39,428 nt of DNA. Source: Ignavibacteriaceae bacterium. Its GTDB lineage: Bacteria; Bacteroidota; Ignavibacteria; Ignavibacteriales; Ignavibacteriaceae. The DNA lies in the NCBI GenBank assembly GCA_013042995.1, contig JABDPB010000095.1, positions 1 to 39,428 of the forward strand, written 5' to 3'. Shown one piece after another: positions 1 through 8,025 of this stretch (position 1 is the first letter of the stretch; every line of letters starts with the position of its first letter). Made by a program: the position numbers and the translations under genes. The notes below the pieces were generated by a model that searched no databases, was not told where the DNA came from, and saw only the letters and a list, made by a program, of their open reading frames with translations.

Positions 1-906
1 ATTCAATATACTGAAATGTTTTTCAGACCGATTCGCGACCTTTCTGAAAAATACAATATTATGCAAACTGCAATGGCCTCTTCCGAAAGAATATTTAAGC
101 TGCTCGATAATAAAACCTTTGTGCGAAATCCAGAATCTGCTGAAAAATTGAATGGTGTTAATGGAAGCATTGAATTCAAAAATGTTTGGTTTGCATATAA
201 TGATAATGAATATGTGCTCAAGGATATATCATTCAAAATACATCCGGGTGAAACAGTTGCAATTGTTGGGCACACAGGTGCGGGAAAAACTAGCATAATA
301 AACATTCTTACCAGATTTTACGATATAAATAAGGGAGAAATTTTACTAGATGGTATAAATATTGATACATTAGATAAAAGAGAGCTGCGAAAATATATAT
401 CAATGGTATTGCAGGATATATTTTTATTTTCTGGTGATATTAAATCAAATATCGATTTAAATAATCAGGAAATAGATAATGATAAAATTACGAAAGCAGC
501 TAAAATTGTTGGTGCTGATAAATTTATTGTAGAGCTACCGAATAAGTACAGCGAAGAGGTCAAAGAACGTGGTGCTACTTTAAGTGTCGGGCAAAAGCAA
601 TTAATTTCATTTGCTAGAGCATTGGCTTATGATCCTAAAATTTTAATTCTCGATGAAGCAACTTCAAGCATTGATACAGAAACTGAACATCTTATAAAAA
701 AAGCAATAGAAAAGCTATTGGTTGGAAGAACTGCAATAGTAATTGCACACAGGCTTTCCACCATTCAAAATGCTGATAAAATAATTGTTTTACATAAGGG
801 TGAAATAAGAGAAACAGGAAATCATCAAGAACTTCTTGCAAAAAAGGGAATTTATTATAAATTATACCAGTTGCAATATAAAGATCAGGAAATATTAGCA
901 ACTTAA
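1..906 (+). CDS. ABC exporter (MsbA/LmrA type), C-terminal half, 5' cut by window
   Basis: This is the ATPase end of a membrane-spanning ABC exporter that uses ATP to move lipids, drugs or peptides out of the inner membrane. The reading frame is open from base 1, so the transmembrane half lies outside the window. About 85 residues in is Walker A (GHTGAGKT). Further on come a Q-loop (VLQDIFLF), the signature LSVGQ (the usual second Gly is Val), Walker B with its catalytic Glu ([12 protein letters not shown]) and the H-loop (AHRLSTI). The nucleotide-binding site therefore looks active. A slightly off-consensus signature is common in heterodimeric exporters, so a partner gene may sit just upstream; that is inference. 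The substrate cannot be read from this part. fbp follows 26 bases later on the same strand, possibly co-transcribed. Confidence 0.93.
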   Translation: MQYTEMFFRPIRDLSEKYNIMQTAMASSERIFKLLDNKTFVRNPESAEKLNGVNGSIEFKNVWFAYNDNEYVLKDISFKIHPGETVAIVGHTGAGKTSIINILTRFYDINKGEILLDGINIDTLDKRELRKYISMVLQDIFLFSGDIKSNIDLNNQEIDNDKITKAAKIVGADKFIVELPNKYSEEVKERGATLSVGQKQLISFARALAYDPKILILDEATSSIDTETEHLIKKAIEKLLVGRTAIVIAHRLSTIQNADKIIVLHKGEIRETGNHQELLAKKGIYYKLYQLQYKDQEILAT

Positions 907-932
907 TAAAATCATTTACAGGGAGAGCTGAA

Positions 933-1955
933 ATGGAACAAACACAATTCATGACTTTAGCCCGACACATTATTGAGGAGCAGAGCAAATACCCCGGCGC
1001 AACGGGCGAACTTTCAAAACTTTTACATGATCTTTCCTTAGCAGCAAAAGTAATTTCACTTGAAGTTAATAAAGCAGGTTTGGCTGATATAATCGGTTTT
1101 ACAGGCGATAATAATGTGCATGGTGAGCAGGTAAAAAAACTGGATGTTTTCGCACACGATATGATGGTGCGTGCAATGGAACATGGTGGCCATCTATCCG
1201 TTATGGCTTCTGAGGAAGAGGAAGATATTATTCGTATTCCTAATAAATTTAAAATTGGCAAGTATGTGCTTCTATTCGATCCACTCGATGGATCTTCAAA
1301 CATTGATGCAAACGTAAGTATAGGAACTATTTTTTCAATTTATAGAAGAGTATCTCCCGACGGCAGCCACGGAACAATGGAAGATTGTACTCAGCAAGGT
1401 ATTAAACAGGTTGCGGCTGGATATGTGATTTACGGCTCAAGTACAATGTTGGTTTATACTGCCGGTGCAGGCACACACGGTTTCACACTCGATCCTGCTT
1501 TTGGCGAGTTTATTCTCTCACATCCAAATATTCAGACTCCTAAAAAATCTAAAATCTATAGTATCAATGAAGGCAACTATCTCTACTGGCATCCAGGATT
1601 AAAGAAATATATAAAGTATCTTCAAGACGAAGACAAAGCATCAAAGAGACCCTACTCGGCAAGATATATTGGTTCTATGGTTGCCGATATTCATCGTAAT
1701 TTATTGTACGGCGGAATATTTATGTATCCAGCTGATTCAAGAAATCCTGACGGTAAATTAAGATTACAATATGAATGCAATCCAATGGCATTTATAGTTG
1801 AGCAAGCTGGCGGAAGAGCATCAAACGGAAAGCAAAGGGTAATGGAAATTAAACCTGAGAAATTACATCAGCGTGTACCAATCTTTATTGGAAGCGAAGA
1901 GGACGTAAAAACTGTTGAAAAGTTCATTGCAGAATCCGAAGTAACTGTAAGTTAA
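933..1955 (+). CDS. fbp: Class I fructose-1,6-bisphosphatase
   Basis: This cytosolic gluconeogenic enzyme hydrolyses fructose-1,6-bisphosphate to fructose-6-phosphate and phosphate. The 340 residues match the usual class I length. The metal-binding motif DPLDGSSN lies at about residues 116-123, preceded by the acidic metal-ligand stretch SEEEED at about 93-98. Conserved substrate-binding segments around YSINEGN and RYIGSMVADIHR follow, and the C-terminal KLRLQYECNPMAF segment is also typical. The ATG start has a good ribosome-binding site, GGGAG at 921-925, seven bases upstream. It sits just behind the ABC exporter gene and converges with a small minus-strand gene only 3 bases away. Regulation (for example by AMP) cannot be read from the sequence. 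Confidence 0.97.
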   Translation: MEQTQFMTLARHIIEEQSKYPGATGELSKLLHDLSLAAKVISLEVNKAGLADIIGFTGDNNVHGEQVKKLDVFAHDMMVRAMEHGGHLSVMASEEEEDIIRIPNKFKIGKYVLLFDPLDGSSNIDANVSIGTIFSIYRRVSPDGSHGTMEDCTQQGIKQVAAGYVIYGSSTMLVYTAGAGTHGFTLDPAFGEFILSHPNIQTPKKSKIYSINEGNYLYWHPGLKKYIKYLQDEDKASKRPYSARYIGSMVADIHRNLLYGGIFMYPADSRNPDGKLRLQYECNPMAFIVEQAGGRASNGKQRVMEIKPEKLHQRVPIFIGSEEDVKTVEKFIAESEVTVS

Positions 1956-1958
1956 TTT

Positions 1959-2252
1959 CTATTTTCCAGAAATCTTTAATAATTCGGAATCAATTTTAGC
2001 AGCAAGTTCATCAACTGTTATTCCTTTTATCATTATTTTGGCACTTTTCAGTAGAACTTCGGGCGGGTCACCTTCACCCTTCATAAATTTGTATAAGTTA
2101 AAGCCCAAACGGTTTTTATCGTTTGTAAGCGGAATATACTCCGATAATGATTCTACTATATTGTAAACCTGCTTTTCTAAAGATGAGTCAGGAAACTCAT
2201 TCGTTCCCGGTGCTGGTAAAGTTGTCATAAAATCTAACTTTGTTTTATTCAA
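1959..2252 (-). CDS. Small uncharacterised acidic protein
   Basis: I do not recognise this 97-residue protein. It has no signal peptide, membrane segment or cysteines. The sequence looks like a compact helical domain: a central stretch around LEKQVYNIVESLSEYIPLT and a C-terminal helix rich in Asp, Glu and Lys. The longest frame starts with TTG at 2252; an ATG at 2228 would give 89 residues beginning MTTLPAPG, and neither has a strong ribosome-binding site. It ends 3 bases from the end of fbp (convergent) and is divergent from a GT9 glycosyltransferase. The frame fills its slot and avoids low-complexity sequence, so I think it is a real gene, but its function is unknown. Confidence 0.6.
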   Translation of the reverse strand: MNKTKLDFMTTLPAPGTNEFPDSSLEKQVYNIVESLSEYIPLTNDKNRLGFNLYKFMKGEGDPPEVLLKSAKIMIKGITVDELAAKIDSELLKISGK

Positions 2253-2339
2253 AATTAACTTTCATGCGACTAATGTGCAACATTCATTTTATATGCTGTC
2301 AATAAATGATTAAATTTTAGCGTAAAAATAAATGAAGAG

Positions 2340-3332
2340 ATGGATATAAACCTTAATTCAACTAAAAAAATTTTAATAGAAAGACTTAGCTCTTTAGGGG
2401 ATATTCTACTCAGCACGCCTCTAATAAGAGCATTAAAAAGCATAAATCCAGCTTTGCAGATTGATTTTGTTTTACGCGAGGAATACGAAGAGCTGCTTGT
2501 TAACAATCCCTACATAACAAAAATGTTCAAATACACTAACCACAAATTTGAAAAGCAGATTGTTTTTAATTCAATTTTAGATGAACAATATGATTTAGCA
2601 ATTGATTTACAGAATAACCTTCGTTCAAAAGAGTTGAGTCGTGTGCTTCAATGCCCCGTTATAAAATTCAAAAAAAATAATTTTAAAAAGTTTTTACTTG
2701 TACGCTTTAAAGTAAACAAGCTAAAAAATGCACCACAGATGCCTGTTCGTTATGCAAGAGAAGTAAATAATATTTCTTTAGATGATAGTGGATTGGATTT
2801 CTTTACTGAAAATGAACCAAATAAAAGTCTATTAAAAGGTGATAATTTTATCGGGCTTTGTCCCGGTGCAAAACACTTTACCAAACAATGGCTAAAAGAA
2901 AATTTCATTGAACTGGGGATAAAATTAGAATCTGCTGGATATAAAGTTGTTTTGTTTGGTGGCGTTGAAGAAGTTAATACCTGCAATGAAATTGAAATAA
3001 AACTTAAAAATGCTTTAAACCTTTGCAATACAAGCCTTTTGCAGCTTGGTGCTGATATGAAAATGTGCAATGCTATTTACACAAACGACTCTGGTTTAAT
3101 GCATCTTGCAACTGCTGTAAAAGTACCAGTTATTTCTTTTTTTGGCTCTACAGTTAAAGAGTTTGGATTTTTTCCTTATAATGCAAAAAGTGCTGTACTC
3201 GAAATAAATGAACTTAGCTGCCGTCCCTGCACACACATCGGAAGAAAATCCTGTCCTAAGGAACACTTTAAATGCATGAAACAAATTACCACTGACACGG
3301 CGTTCCAAAGCCTAAAGCAGGTTGTTCTGTAA
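2340..3332 (+). CDS. GT9 glycosyltransferase (ADP-heptose:LPS heptosyltransferase family)
   Basis: Members of this family transfer heptose from an ADP-sugar to the lipopolysaccharide inner core on the cytoplasmic face of the inner membrane. The N-terminal motif ILIERLSSLGDILLSTPLIRAL is the classic GT9 opening, and the C-terminal half has the nucleotide-sugar signature NDSGLMHLATAVKVPVISFFG. The 330 residues match the family. Near the C terminus is a cysteine pattern, CRPC...CPKEHFKCM, that is repeated in the second GT9 protein of this window (31538-32569). waaA follows with one base between stop and start, so the two are probably translated together, which fits an inner-core role next to Kdo. 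Which heptose position it uses is not determinable. Confidence 0.92.
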   Translation: MDINLNSTKKILIERLSSLGDILLSTPLIRALKSINPALQIDFVLREEYEELLVNNPYITKMFKYTNHKFEKQIVFNSILDEQYDLAIDLQNNLRSKELSRVLQCPVIKFKKNNFKKFLLVRFKVNKLKNAPQMPVRYAREVNNISLDDSGLDFFTENEPNKSLLKGDNFIGLCPGAKHFTKQWLKENFIELGIKLESAGYKVVLFGGVEEVNTCNEIEIKLKNALNLCNTSLLQLGADMKMCNAIYTNDSGLMHLATAVKVPVISFFGSTVKEFGFFPYNAKSAVLEINELSCRPCTHIGRKSCPKEHFKCMKQITTDTAFQSLKQVVL

Positions 3333-3333
3333 T

Positions 3334-4611
3334 ATGAAGAATTTGTGGCAGTTTATTTATAATTCTATTTTTATTCCAGTATTTGCTCTTCTGATAAGAC
3401 TGGCTTCAATTTTTAATAAGAAAATAAAAAGAGGTATTAGAGGAAGAAAAAGAATTTTTGAAGATCTAATTTTAAACCGTACCGCATTAAATAATAACAA
3501 AAAAATTATATGGTTTCACTCTTCTTCCTTAGGAGAGTTTGAACAAGCTAAACCAATAATCGAAAAGCTTGATAAAGAAATAAACCTAAATATTATTGTA
3601 AGTTTTTACTCACCTTCCGGATACGACAATTCCAAAAAATATCCGCATGCAGATATTATCACTTATATGCCATTGGATACAAAGTGGAGAGCAGAAAAAT
3701 TTATAAATCTTATTAAGCCTTCTGTTTCAGTTTTTATGCGTTACGATATTTGGCCAAATCATATTTGGACACTAGGTAGAAATAATATTCCTGTTTTCCT
3801 TGTTGATGCAACAATGAAAAAAAAATCGCTAAGGAAACTGCCACTTATAAAATCATTTCATAGATATATTTTCAGAGAATTTAGTAAAATTCTTACCATA
3901 ACTTCAGAAGATGCAGAAGGATTTAAAGACTTTGGTTGCGATCCTGAAAAAATTAAAGTGGTTGGGGACACACGCTTCGATAGAGTTTACGGTAGAAGTC
4001 TTGCGGCAAAAAATACAGAAATTATTGACGAGAATATTCTCCAAAATAAAAAAGTATTAGTTGCCGGAAGCACCTGGGAGCAGGATGAAGATGTGTTAAT
4101 GTCTGTCTTTAAAAAGCTGGTTGAGTTCGACAGAGAAATACTGTTAATTATTGCACCACACGAACCAACTTTACTTCATCTGGAAAAAATTGAAAACGAA
4201 TTTGCAGGAGTTTTAAGTACAATTAGATTATCGCATATTAAAAATTATATAAATCAAAGAGTTATAATAGTTGATTCCATAGGAATACTATCAATTTTAT
4301 ACAAATATGCAGATGTGGCATTTGTTGGGGGTAGTTTTAAACAAAATGTACACAATGTATTGGAAGCAGCAGTATATGGCATACCTGTACTTTTTGGACC
4401 GAAAATAGAAAATTCACAAGAAGCAAAACAGCTCGTGGAAACTGCAGGAGGAATGTTAGTTAGAGGTAAAAAGGAAATGTACAGAAGATTGCGATCTTTA
4501 TTCCTGGATGACAATTTAAGAAGAAGACGTGGAGAGAAATCGTTTGAGTACGTACAAAGAAATATTGGGGCTACAGAAAAAATCTATTCTGAAATTAAAA
4601 AAATAATTTAA
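3334..4611 (+). CDS. waaA: 3-deoxy-D-manno-octulosonic acid (Kdo) transferase
   Basis: WaaA (KdtA, family GT30) attaches Kdo to lipid A precursors at the cytoplasmic face of the inner membrane, an essential early step in LPS synthesis. An N-terminal hydrophobic anchor (about residues 5-25) is followed by the WFHSSSLGEFEQAKP motif with the conserved Glu. Next come the central VGDTRFDR motif, a GSTWEQDE segment and the C-terminal donor-binding block VGGSF...HNVLEAAVYGIPVLFGP. I chose the ATG at 3334 (425 residues) over an in-frame TTG at 3322 because AGG lies a normal distance upstream and the ATG follows the preceding stop by one base. A nine-A run (3817-3825) lies inside the gene. It converges with a DinB gene five bases downstream. 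Confidence 0.96.
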   Translation: MKNLWQFIYNSIFIPVFALLIRLASIFNKKIKRGIRGRKRIFEDLILNRTALNNNKKIIWFHSSSLGEFEQAKPIIEKLDKEINLNIIVSFYSPSGYDNSKKYPHADIITYMPLDTKWRAEKFINLIKPSVSVFMRYDIWPNHIWTLGRNNIPVFLVDATMKKKSLRKLPLIKSFHRYIFREFSKILTITSEDAEGFKDFGCDPEKIKVVGDTRFDRVYGRSLAAKNTEIIDENILQNKKVLVAGSTWEQDEDVLMSVFKKLVEFDREILLIIAPHEPTLLHLEKIENEFAGVLSTIRLSHIKNYINQRVIIVDSIGILSILYKYADVAFVGGSFKQNVHNVLEAAVYGIPVLFGPKIENSQEAKQLVETAGGMLVRGKKEMYRRLRSLFLDDNLRRRRGEKSFEYVQRNIGATEKIYSEIKKII

Positions 4612-4616
4612 ATCTG

Positions 4617-5123
4617 CTAAATATATTTTTCCTGCAAAACTTTAATGTGGTGTAATTCGTGCCCAGCAATTATAAATAATATTGCTAATACTGAAATTGA
4701 AGATTCATTTGCAAAACCTTTTTGCTTTAACATTTCAGTGGTAAAACTTTTGAACAAAAGGAGATTGGATTCGCGCAGCAGCCGAAACTCATAATTTAGA
4801 TCAAACAATTCTCGATGATTAAAATTACCTTCTTTTACATAATCATCCTGCTCAAAACCAGGTAGTGATTTTTTTTCTCCCCTTGCAATGCATAGTGCAC
4901 GATAAGCAAAAACTCTTTCGGTATCAATTAAATGGCCGACAACTTCTTTTACAGTCCACTTGCCATCGGCATAGCGGTAATTTCCTTTATGCTCTGAAAA
5001 AGAATTTAGAATATCCTGTGTTTTTTTATTTTGTTCGTAGAGTATATTGATGATATCATCACCTTCAATAAGGTTTACATAACTGTTGTAATAATCTGAA
5101 TAGTCTCCGTGATTCGGTCTCAT
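4617..5123 (-). CDS. DinB-fold (DinB_2 / YfiT-like) metal-binding protein
   Basis: This 168-residue protein belongs to the DinB-like four-helix-bundle superfamily. Members bind a divalent metal through three histidines and often act as thiol-dependent transferases or stress proteins; the specific reaction of this one is unknown. Visible family features are the KWTVKEVVGHLIDTERVFAYRAL segment, which supplies the first His, and the C-terminal HELHHIKVL, which supplies the HxxxH pair. The motif GKWTxxEVxGHL is typical of the DinB_2 subfamily. The ATG start is firmly set by a strong GGAGGA just upstream. It lies 15 bases downstream of the isoaspartyl peptidase gene on the same strand, so the two are probably one transcription unit. 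Confidence 0.88.
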   Translation of the reverse strand: MRPNHGDYSDYYNSYVNLIEGDDIINILYEQNKKTQDILNSFSEHKGNYRYADGKWTVKEVVGHLIDTERVFAYRALCIARGEKKSLPGFEQDDYVKEGNFNHRELFDLNYEFRLLRESNLLLFKSFTTEMLKQKGFANESSISVLAILFIIAGHELHHIKVLQEKYI

Positions 5124-5126
5124 AAG

Positions 5127-5132
5127 TCCTCC
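5127..5132 (-). promoter_or_regulatory. Ribosome-binding site of the DinB gene
   Basis: GGAGGA on the minus strand lies three bases before the ATG at 5123. It is one of the strongest Shine-Dalgarno matches in the window and fixes the start. It also shows that this organism uses Shine-Dalgarno pairing at least for some genes. Confidence 0.75.
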
Positions 5133-5138
5133 ATAAAA

Positions 5139-6125
5139 TTAATTCCAGATTTTAACTTCAAAAATCCCATCTGAAGTCGCAACTCCTCGCACCATACTTG
5201 GGGTGTTGAACACAAAAACATAATTTCCTTCTTTATCAACTGCAATAATTCCACCCGATCCTACTGGCATGATGGAATTTATCACTTCTTCTGCAGCCTT
5301 CTGCAAAGAATAATCTTTATATTCCATTAAAGCTGAAATGTGAAATGCAACTGTATGTTTAATAAATAATTCCCCTGTTCCTGTTCCTGAAACACCGCAG
5401 GTTTTATTGTTTGCATAGGTGCCAGCACTAATTAAAGGCGAATCGCCGACTCTACCAGCCCATTTGCCAGTTAATCCTCCTGTTGAGGTTGCCGCTGCAA
5501 TGTTTCCAAATTGATCAATAGCAACACAGCCAACCGTCTCTCCATCGCTCTTTTCTGTTTTTTTCATCCGCATTTTCCACTGCTGGTATCTTCTTTCCAC
5601 TTTGAAATAAGAGGGATCAACAGTTTCAACTTCCATCTTTAAACCCAAATAATCTGCACCTTTACCTGCAAAAAGAATGTGCGGAGTTTTTTCCATAACC
5701 AATCGTGCAAGTGAAATTGGGTTTTTAATTATTTTTACACCCGTAACCGCATCGGAAGATAAATCCTTTCCATTCATTATTGATGCATCAAGTTCATTCC
5801 TTCCTTCAGCAGTGAAAACTGCACCTCTTCCTGCATTGAAGAGTGTATCGTCTTCAAAATATCGTACAACCTGTTCAACTGCATCGAGACTTGTACCGCC
5901 TTCCTCTAAAATAATTTTTCCTAATTCAAGTGCATCAGACAAAGATTTAAAATAAGCAAGTTTTATTTTTTCAGAAATATCTGGACTTATATACCCCGCT
6001 CCTCCATGCAACACAATTGTGTATTTTCCGCTTAATTCCTGTGAAAAAATACGGATTGGCAGGAAGGTTATGATAATAAGAAGTAATAAAGTTGAAAGTG
6101 CCGTTTTGGAAAAGAGGATTTTCAT
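5139..6125 (-). CDS. Exported isoaspartyl peptidase / L-asparaginase (plant-type, Ntn hydrolase)
   Basis: The enzyme hydrolyses beta-aspartyl dipeptides and/or asparagine after autocatalytic cleavage into two subunits. A signal peptide (about residues 1-28, ending FSQ-E) points to the periplasm. The N-terminal GGAG motif and NAGRGAVFT are family hallmarks. The new N-terminal nucleophile should be Thr197 in TVGCVAID, followed by the substrate-binding ATSTGGLTGKWAGRVGD and the later GTGTGELFI. The residue just before the nucleophile is Glu (GE-TVG). Isoaspartyl peptidases normally have Gly there, whereas glycosylasparaginases have Asp. The 328 residues match the family plus a leader. It is the first gene of a two-gene unit with the DinB gene and is divergent from the DUF2459 gene across 48 bases. 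Confidence 0.93.
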   Translation of the reverse strand: MKILFSKTALSTLLLLIIITFLPIRIFSQELSGKYTIVLHGGAGYISPDISEKIKLAYFKSLSDALELGKIILEEGGTSLDAVEQVVRYFEDDTLFNAGRGAVFTAEGRNELDASIMNGKDLSSDAVTGVKIIKNPISLARLVMEKTPHILFAGKGADYLGLKMEVETVDPSYFKVERRYQQWKMRMKKTEKSDGETVGCVAIDQFGNIAAATSTGGLTGKWAGRVGDSPLISAGTYANNKTCGVSGTGTGELFIKHTVAFHISALMEYKDYSLQKAAEEVINSIMPVGSGGIIAVDKEGNYVFVFNTPSMVRGVATSDGIFEVKIWN

Positions 6126-6173
6126 AAATTTTTCTTTTAACTTTAGAATTAAATAGAACTCAAAATTTTTTAC

Positions 6174-6854
6174 ATGAACAACTTAGTAATCTTTCCAGTA
6201 ATATTCTTTTTCTTACACACATCGCCGAAACTCACTGTTTCAGCTATGCCGGGATTCGATGAACAAACCGACAGCATAAATTTATCATCTGAAGATACTG
6301 TCAAGACAATCTACCTGATTAAACAAAGATGGCACACTGCAGTAGTTTTCCATATTCAAGATTTGGATAGCATTATTTTCCCGGAAGTAAAATATTTTAA
6401 CAATGCGGAATTAATTGACATTGGCTGGGGTGATGAAGAATTTTATCAGCATCCTGGTTTCGATTTGGAGCTTGCATATCAAGCTTTATTTCACTCAACT
6501 CCAAGCACATTAAGGGTTGAAGGGATTTACTTCAGTAAACAGAAATATTTTGATATATCTGAAATTGTAATTGAATTAAAAATTAATAATGAACAATTAG
6601 CACTTTTACTTGATGCGATTTCTGAAACCGTTTGGAAAGATGAAGAAGGAAACCCTGAAATTTTAAGCACACAAGGAACAAACAGAGTTATCTTCTTTAA
6701 GGCTAAAAACGAATATCATCTTTTTAACACTTGCAACACGTGGCTTGCAAAAAACCTAAAGAAAGCAGGCTTTGATATTGAAGATGATATAATTTTAACC
6801 GAGCAGTTATTTAACGAGGCTGCAAAAGTTGGGAAGGTACTTAAAGCAGAATAG
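6174..6854 (+). CDS. DUF2459 / TIGR02117 family protein, exported
   Basis: This 226-residue protein belongs to an uncharacterised family (DUF2459) found scattered in proteobacteria, cyanobacteria and the FCB group. An N-terminal hydrophobic segment (residues 1-22) suggests export or membrane anchoring. Family-typical blocks are QRWHTAVVF near residue 50, IDIGWGDEEFYQHPGF, the HSTPSTLRVEG segment and, near the C terminus, FNTCNTWLAKNLKKAGF. The last block contains the invariant Cys and Asn. The arrangement of a conserved His early and a Cys late is compatible with a papain-like or NlpC/P60-like hydrolase, but that is my inference and no activity is established. It stands alone, divergent from the isoaspartyl peptidase and convergent with the alpha/beta hydrolase. 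Confidence 0.85.
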   Translation: MNNLVIFPVIFFFLHTSPKLTVSAMPGFDEQTDSINLSSEDTVKTIYLIKQRWHTAVVFHIQDLDSIIFPEVKYFNNAELIDIGWGDEEFYQHPGFDLELAYQALFHSTPSTLRVEGIYFSKQKYFDISEIVIELKINNEQLALLLDAISETVWKDEEGNPEILSTQGTNRVIFFKAKNEYHLFNTCNTWLAKNLKKAGFDIEDDIILTEQLFNEAAKVGKVLKAE

Positions 6855-7063
6855 GATAAATGACGTTGCGTCTGACGCGTGGCCCGCATTAAGAGTGACA
6901 AATTAAAAATACAACCCCTAATATTTATACTTTTTGCAACGAAGGTAAAATAACTAATTTTAAGAACGCTTAAACAAAATACCAAACAAGAAATCTATCG
7001 CTGAAATTCTCAAATCACTCGACTTTATTTTACGGTCAGCTTTGAGGTACTTTTTATAAAGCT
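6855..7063. other. Intergenic region with a short GC-rich palindromic patch
   Basis: This 209-base gap separates two convergent genes. I see no credible gene in it. Bases 6861-6888 are conspicuously GC-rich against the AT-rich surroundings and contain the perfect palindrome GCGTC-T-GACGC at 6868-6878. The loop is too small for a normal terminator. It may be a remnant of a dispersed repeat. A second, AT-rich palindrome (TATAAAGCTTTATA, 7055-7068) overlaps the end of the hydrolase gene and is probably chance. Confidence 0.4.
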
Positions 7064-7987
7064 TTATATTGTTCCTTTGTACCAAGGTAGAATTATCTCT
7101 ATTAGTACTTTATTAAATTGTTTATTGCCTTTCGAATCTACAAATGAATGATCCAAATCAGGAATTATTCTAAATTGCAGATTAGTTTTATTCCTAAATT
7201 TTTCCTTTAAATATTCTACACTCTCAACGGGAACACTGCTGTCTCTTTCACCTATAATATGTAAAATTGGTATTTCCAATTTTTCAATTATCTTATTAGG
7301 ATTATACCAGAGATAGCTATTCCAATAATAATAAGAATGACCAAGCCAAAATTTATCTTTTGACGGATTACTCCTAATATCAGAATATCGGCTTTGTAAA
7401 TCCTCTTTAGAATTAATTCCACTTGAAATCAGAAATCCTACATAATTTTCTTTCTTTTCTTTTTCAAATAAAACTTCAAATTGTTTTGATTGTTCATATC
7501 CACCAGTCGCAAGTATCACAGCTCTTTTAATTAGATTATTATTTTGAGCTAACTCTGGAACTAAAGCTCCTCCTTCACTATCTGCAAATAAGAACATTTC
7601 TTCAAGATTATTTTTATAAACATTATTTTCAATATAATTTAGTGCGAATTGAATATCTTTTAATCTTCTTTCTCTGCAATCAGATTTAATAAACAATAAT
7701 GAATCTTCGAAAGCATATTTTTCAAGATATAAAATATCATATCCTAAAGTAGCAGCTTCCACACCCCAACCAAACCTTTTTTTGATTGATTCGTTACCAG
7801 AACCTTGAATCATAACAAGTAATTTGTTACTAAATCCCTTTTCTTTTGAACCAAGATAAAATGTAAGTGAATCTCCATTGTCTTGTGTAACATTAAAGGA
7901 TTGAATTCCTAAGCTTATTGATGCGCTACAATTATTGATGAAAAATGATAATGAAAGAAGAAATAGGAGGATTATTAGTCTTTTCAT
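7064..7987 (-). CDS. Alpha/beta hydrolase, secreted or lipid-anchored
   Basis: This is a serine hydrolase of the alpha/beta fold with unknown substrate; esterase or peptidase activity is possible. I chose ATG 7987 (307 residues) over TTG 8011 because AAGGAA lies five bases upstream and because the protein then begins with a normal signal peptide (MKRLIILLFLLSLSFF). That peptide ends at INNC, a relaxed lipobox, so a lipoprotein is plausible. An oxyanion-region segment MIQGSGNES lies near residue 60. The nucleophile elbow is ADSEGG (Ser), the acid is in IIGERDSSVP, and the catalytic His is in DLDHSFVD. The gene begins 38 bases after the S46 peptidase stop on the same strand, so the pair may cooperate in periplasmic peptide or ester breakdown. 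Confidence 0.85.
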   Translation of the reverse strand: MKRLIILLFLLSLSFFINNCSASISLGIQSFNVTQDNGDSLTFYLGSKEKGFSNKLLVMIQGSGNESIKKRFGWGVEAATLGYDILYLEKYAFEDSLLFIKSDCRERRLKDIQFALNYIENNVYKNNLEEMFLFADSEGGALVPELAQNNNLIKRAVILATGGYEQSKQFEVLFEKEKKENYVGFLISSGINSKEDLQSRYSDIRSNPSKDKFWLGHSYYYWNSYLWYNPNKIIEKLEIPILHIIGERDSSVPVESVEYLKEKFRNKTNLQFRIIPDLDHSFVDSKGNKQFNKVLIEIILPWYKGTI

Positions 7988-7992
7988 TTGTT

Positions 7993-7998
7993 TTCCTT
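7993..7998 (-). promoter_or_regulatory. Ribosome-binding site deciding the hydrolase start
   Basis: AAGGAA on the minus strand, five bases before ATG 7987, favours this start over the in-frame TTG at 8011, which would put eight extra polar residues before the signal peptide. Confidence 0.6.
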
Positions 7999-8025
7999 GA
8001 ATTAACTGCATGACTAATTAATTAT

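Noticed and set aside
592-606. Degenerate ABC signature (LSVGQ) as proof of an inactive ATPase
   Set aside because: Walker A, the catalytic Glu of Walker B and the H-loop are intact; LSxGQ variants are common in active exporters.
692-1303. Open frame on the minus strand across the ABC/fbp junction
   Set aside because: It lies opposite two well-supported genes and the protein has no family-like features.
6331-6350. TGGCAC sequence as a sigma-54 promoter
   Set aside because: It is inside the DUF2459 coding region and lacks TTGC at the required five-base spacing.
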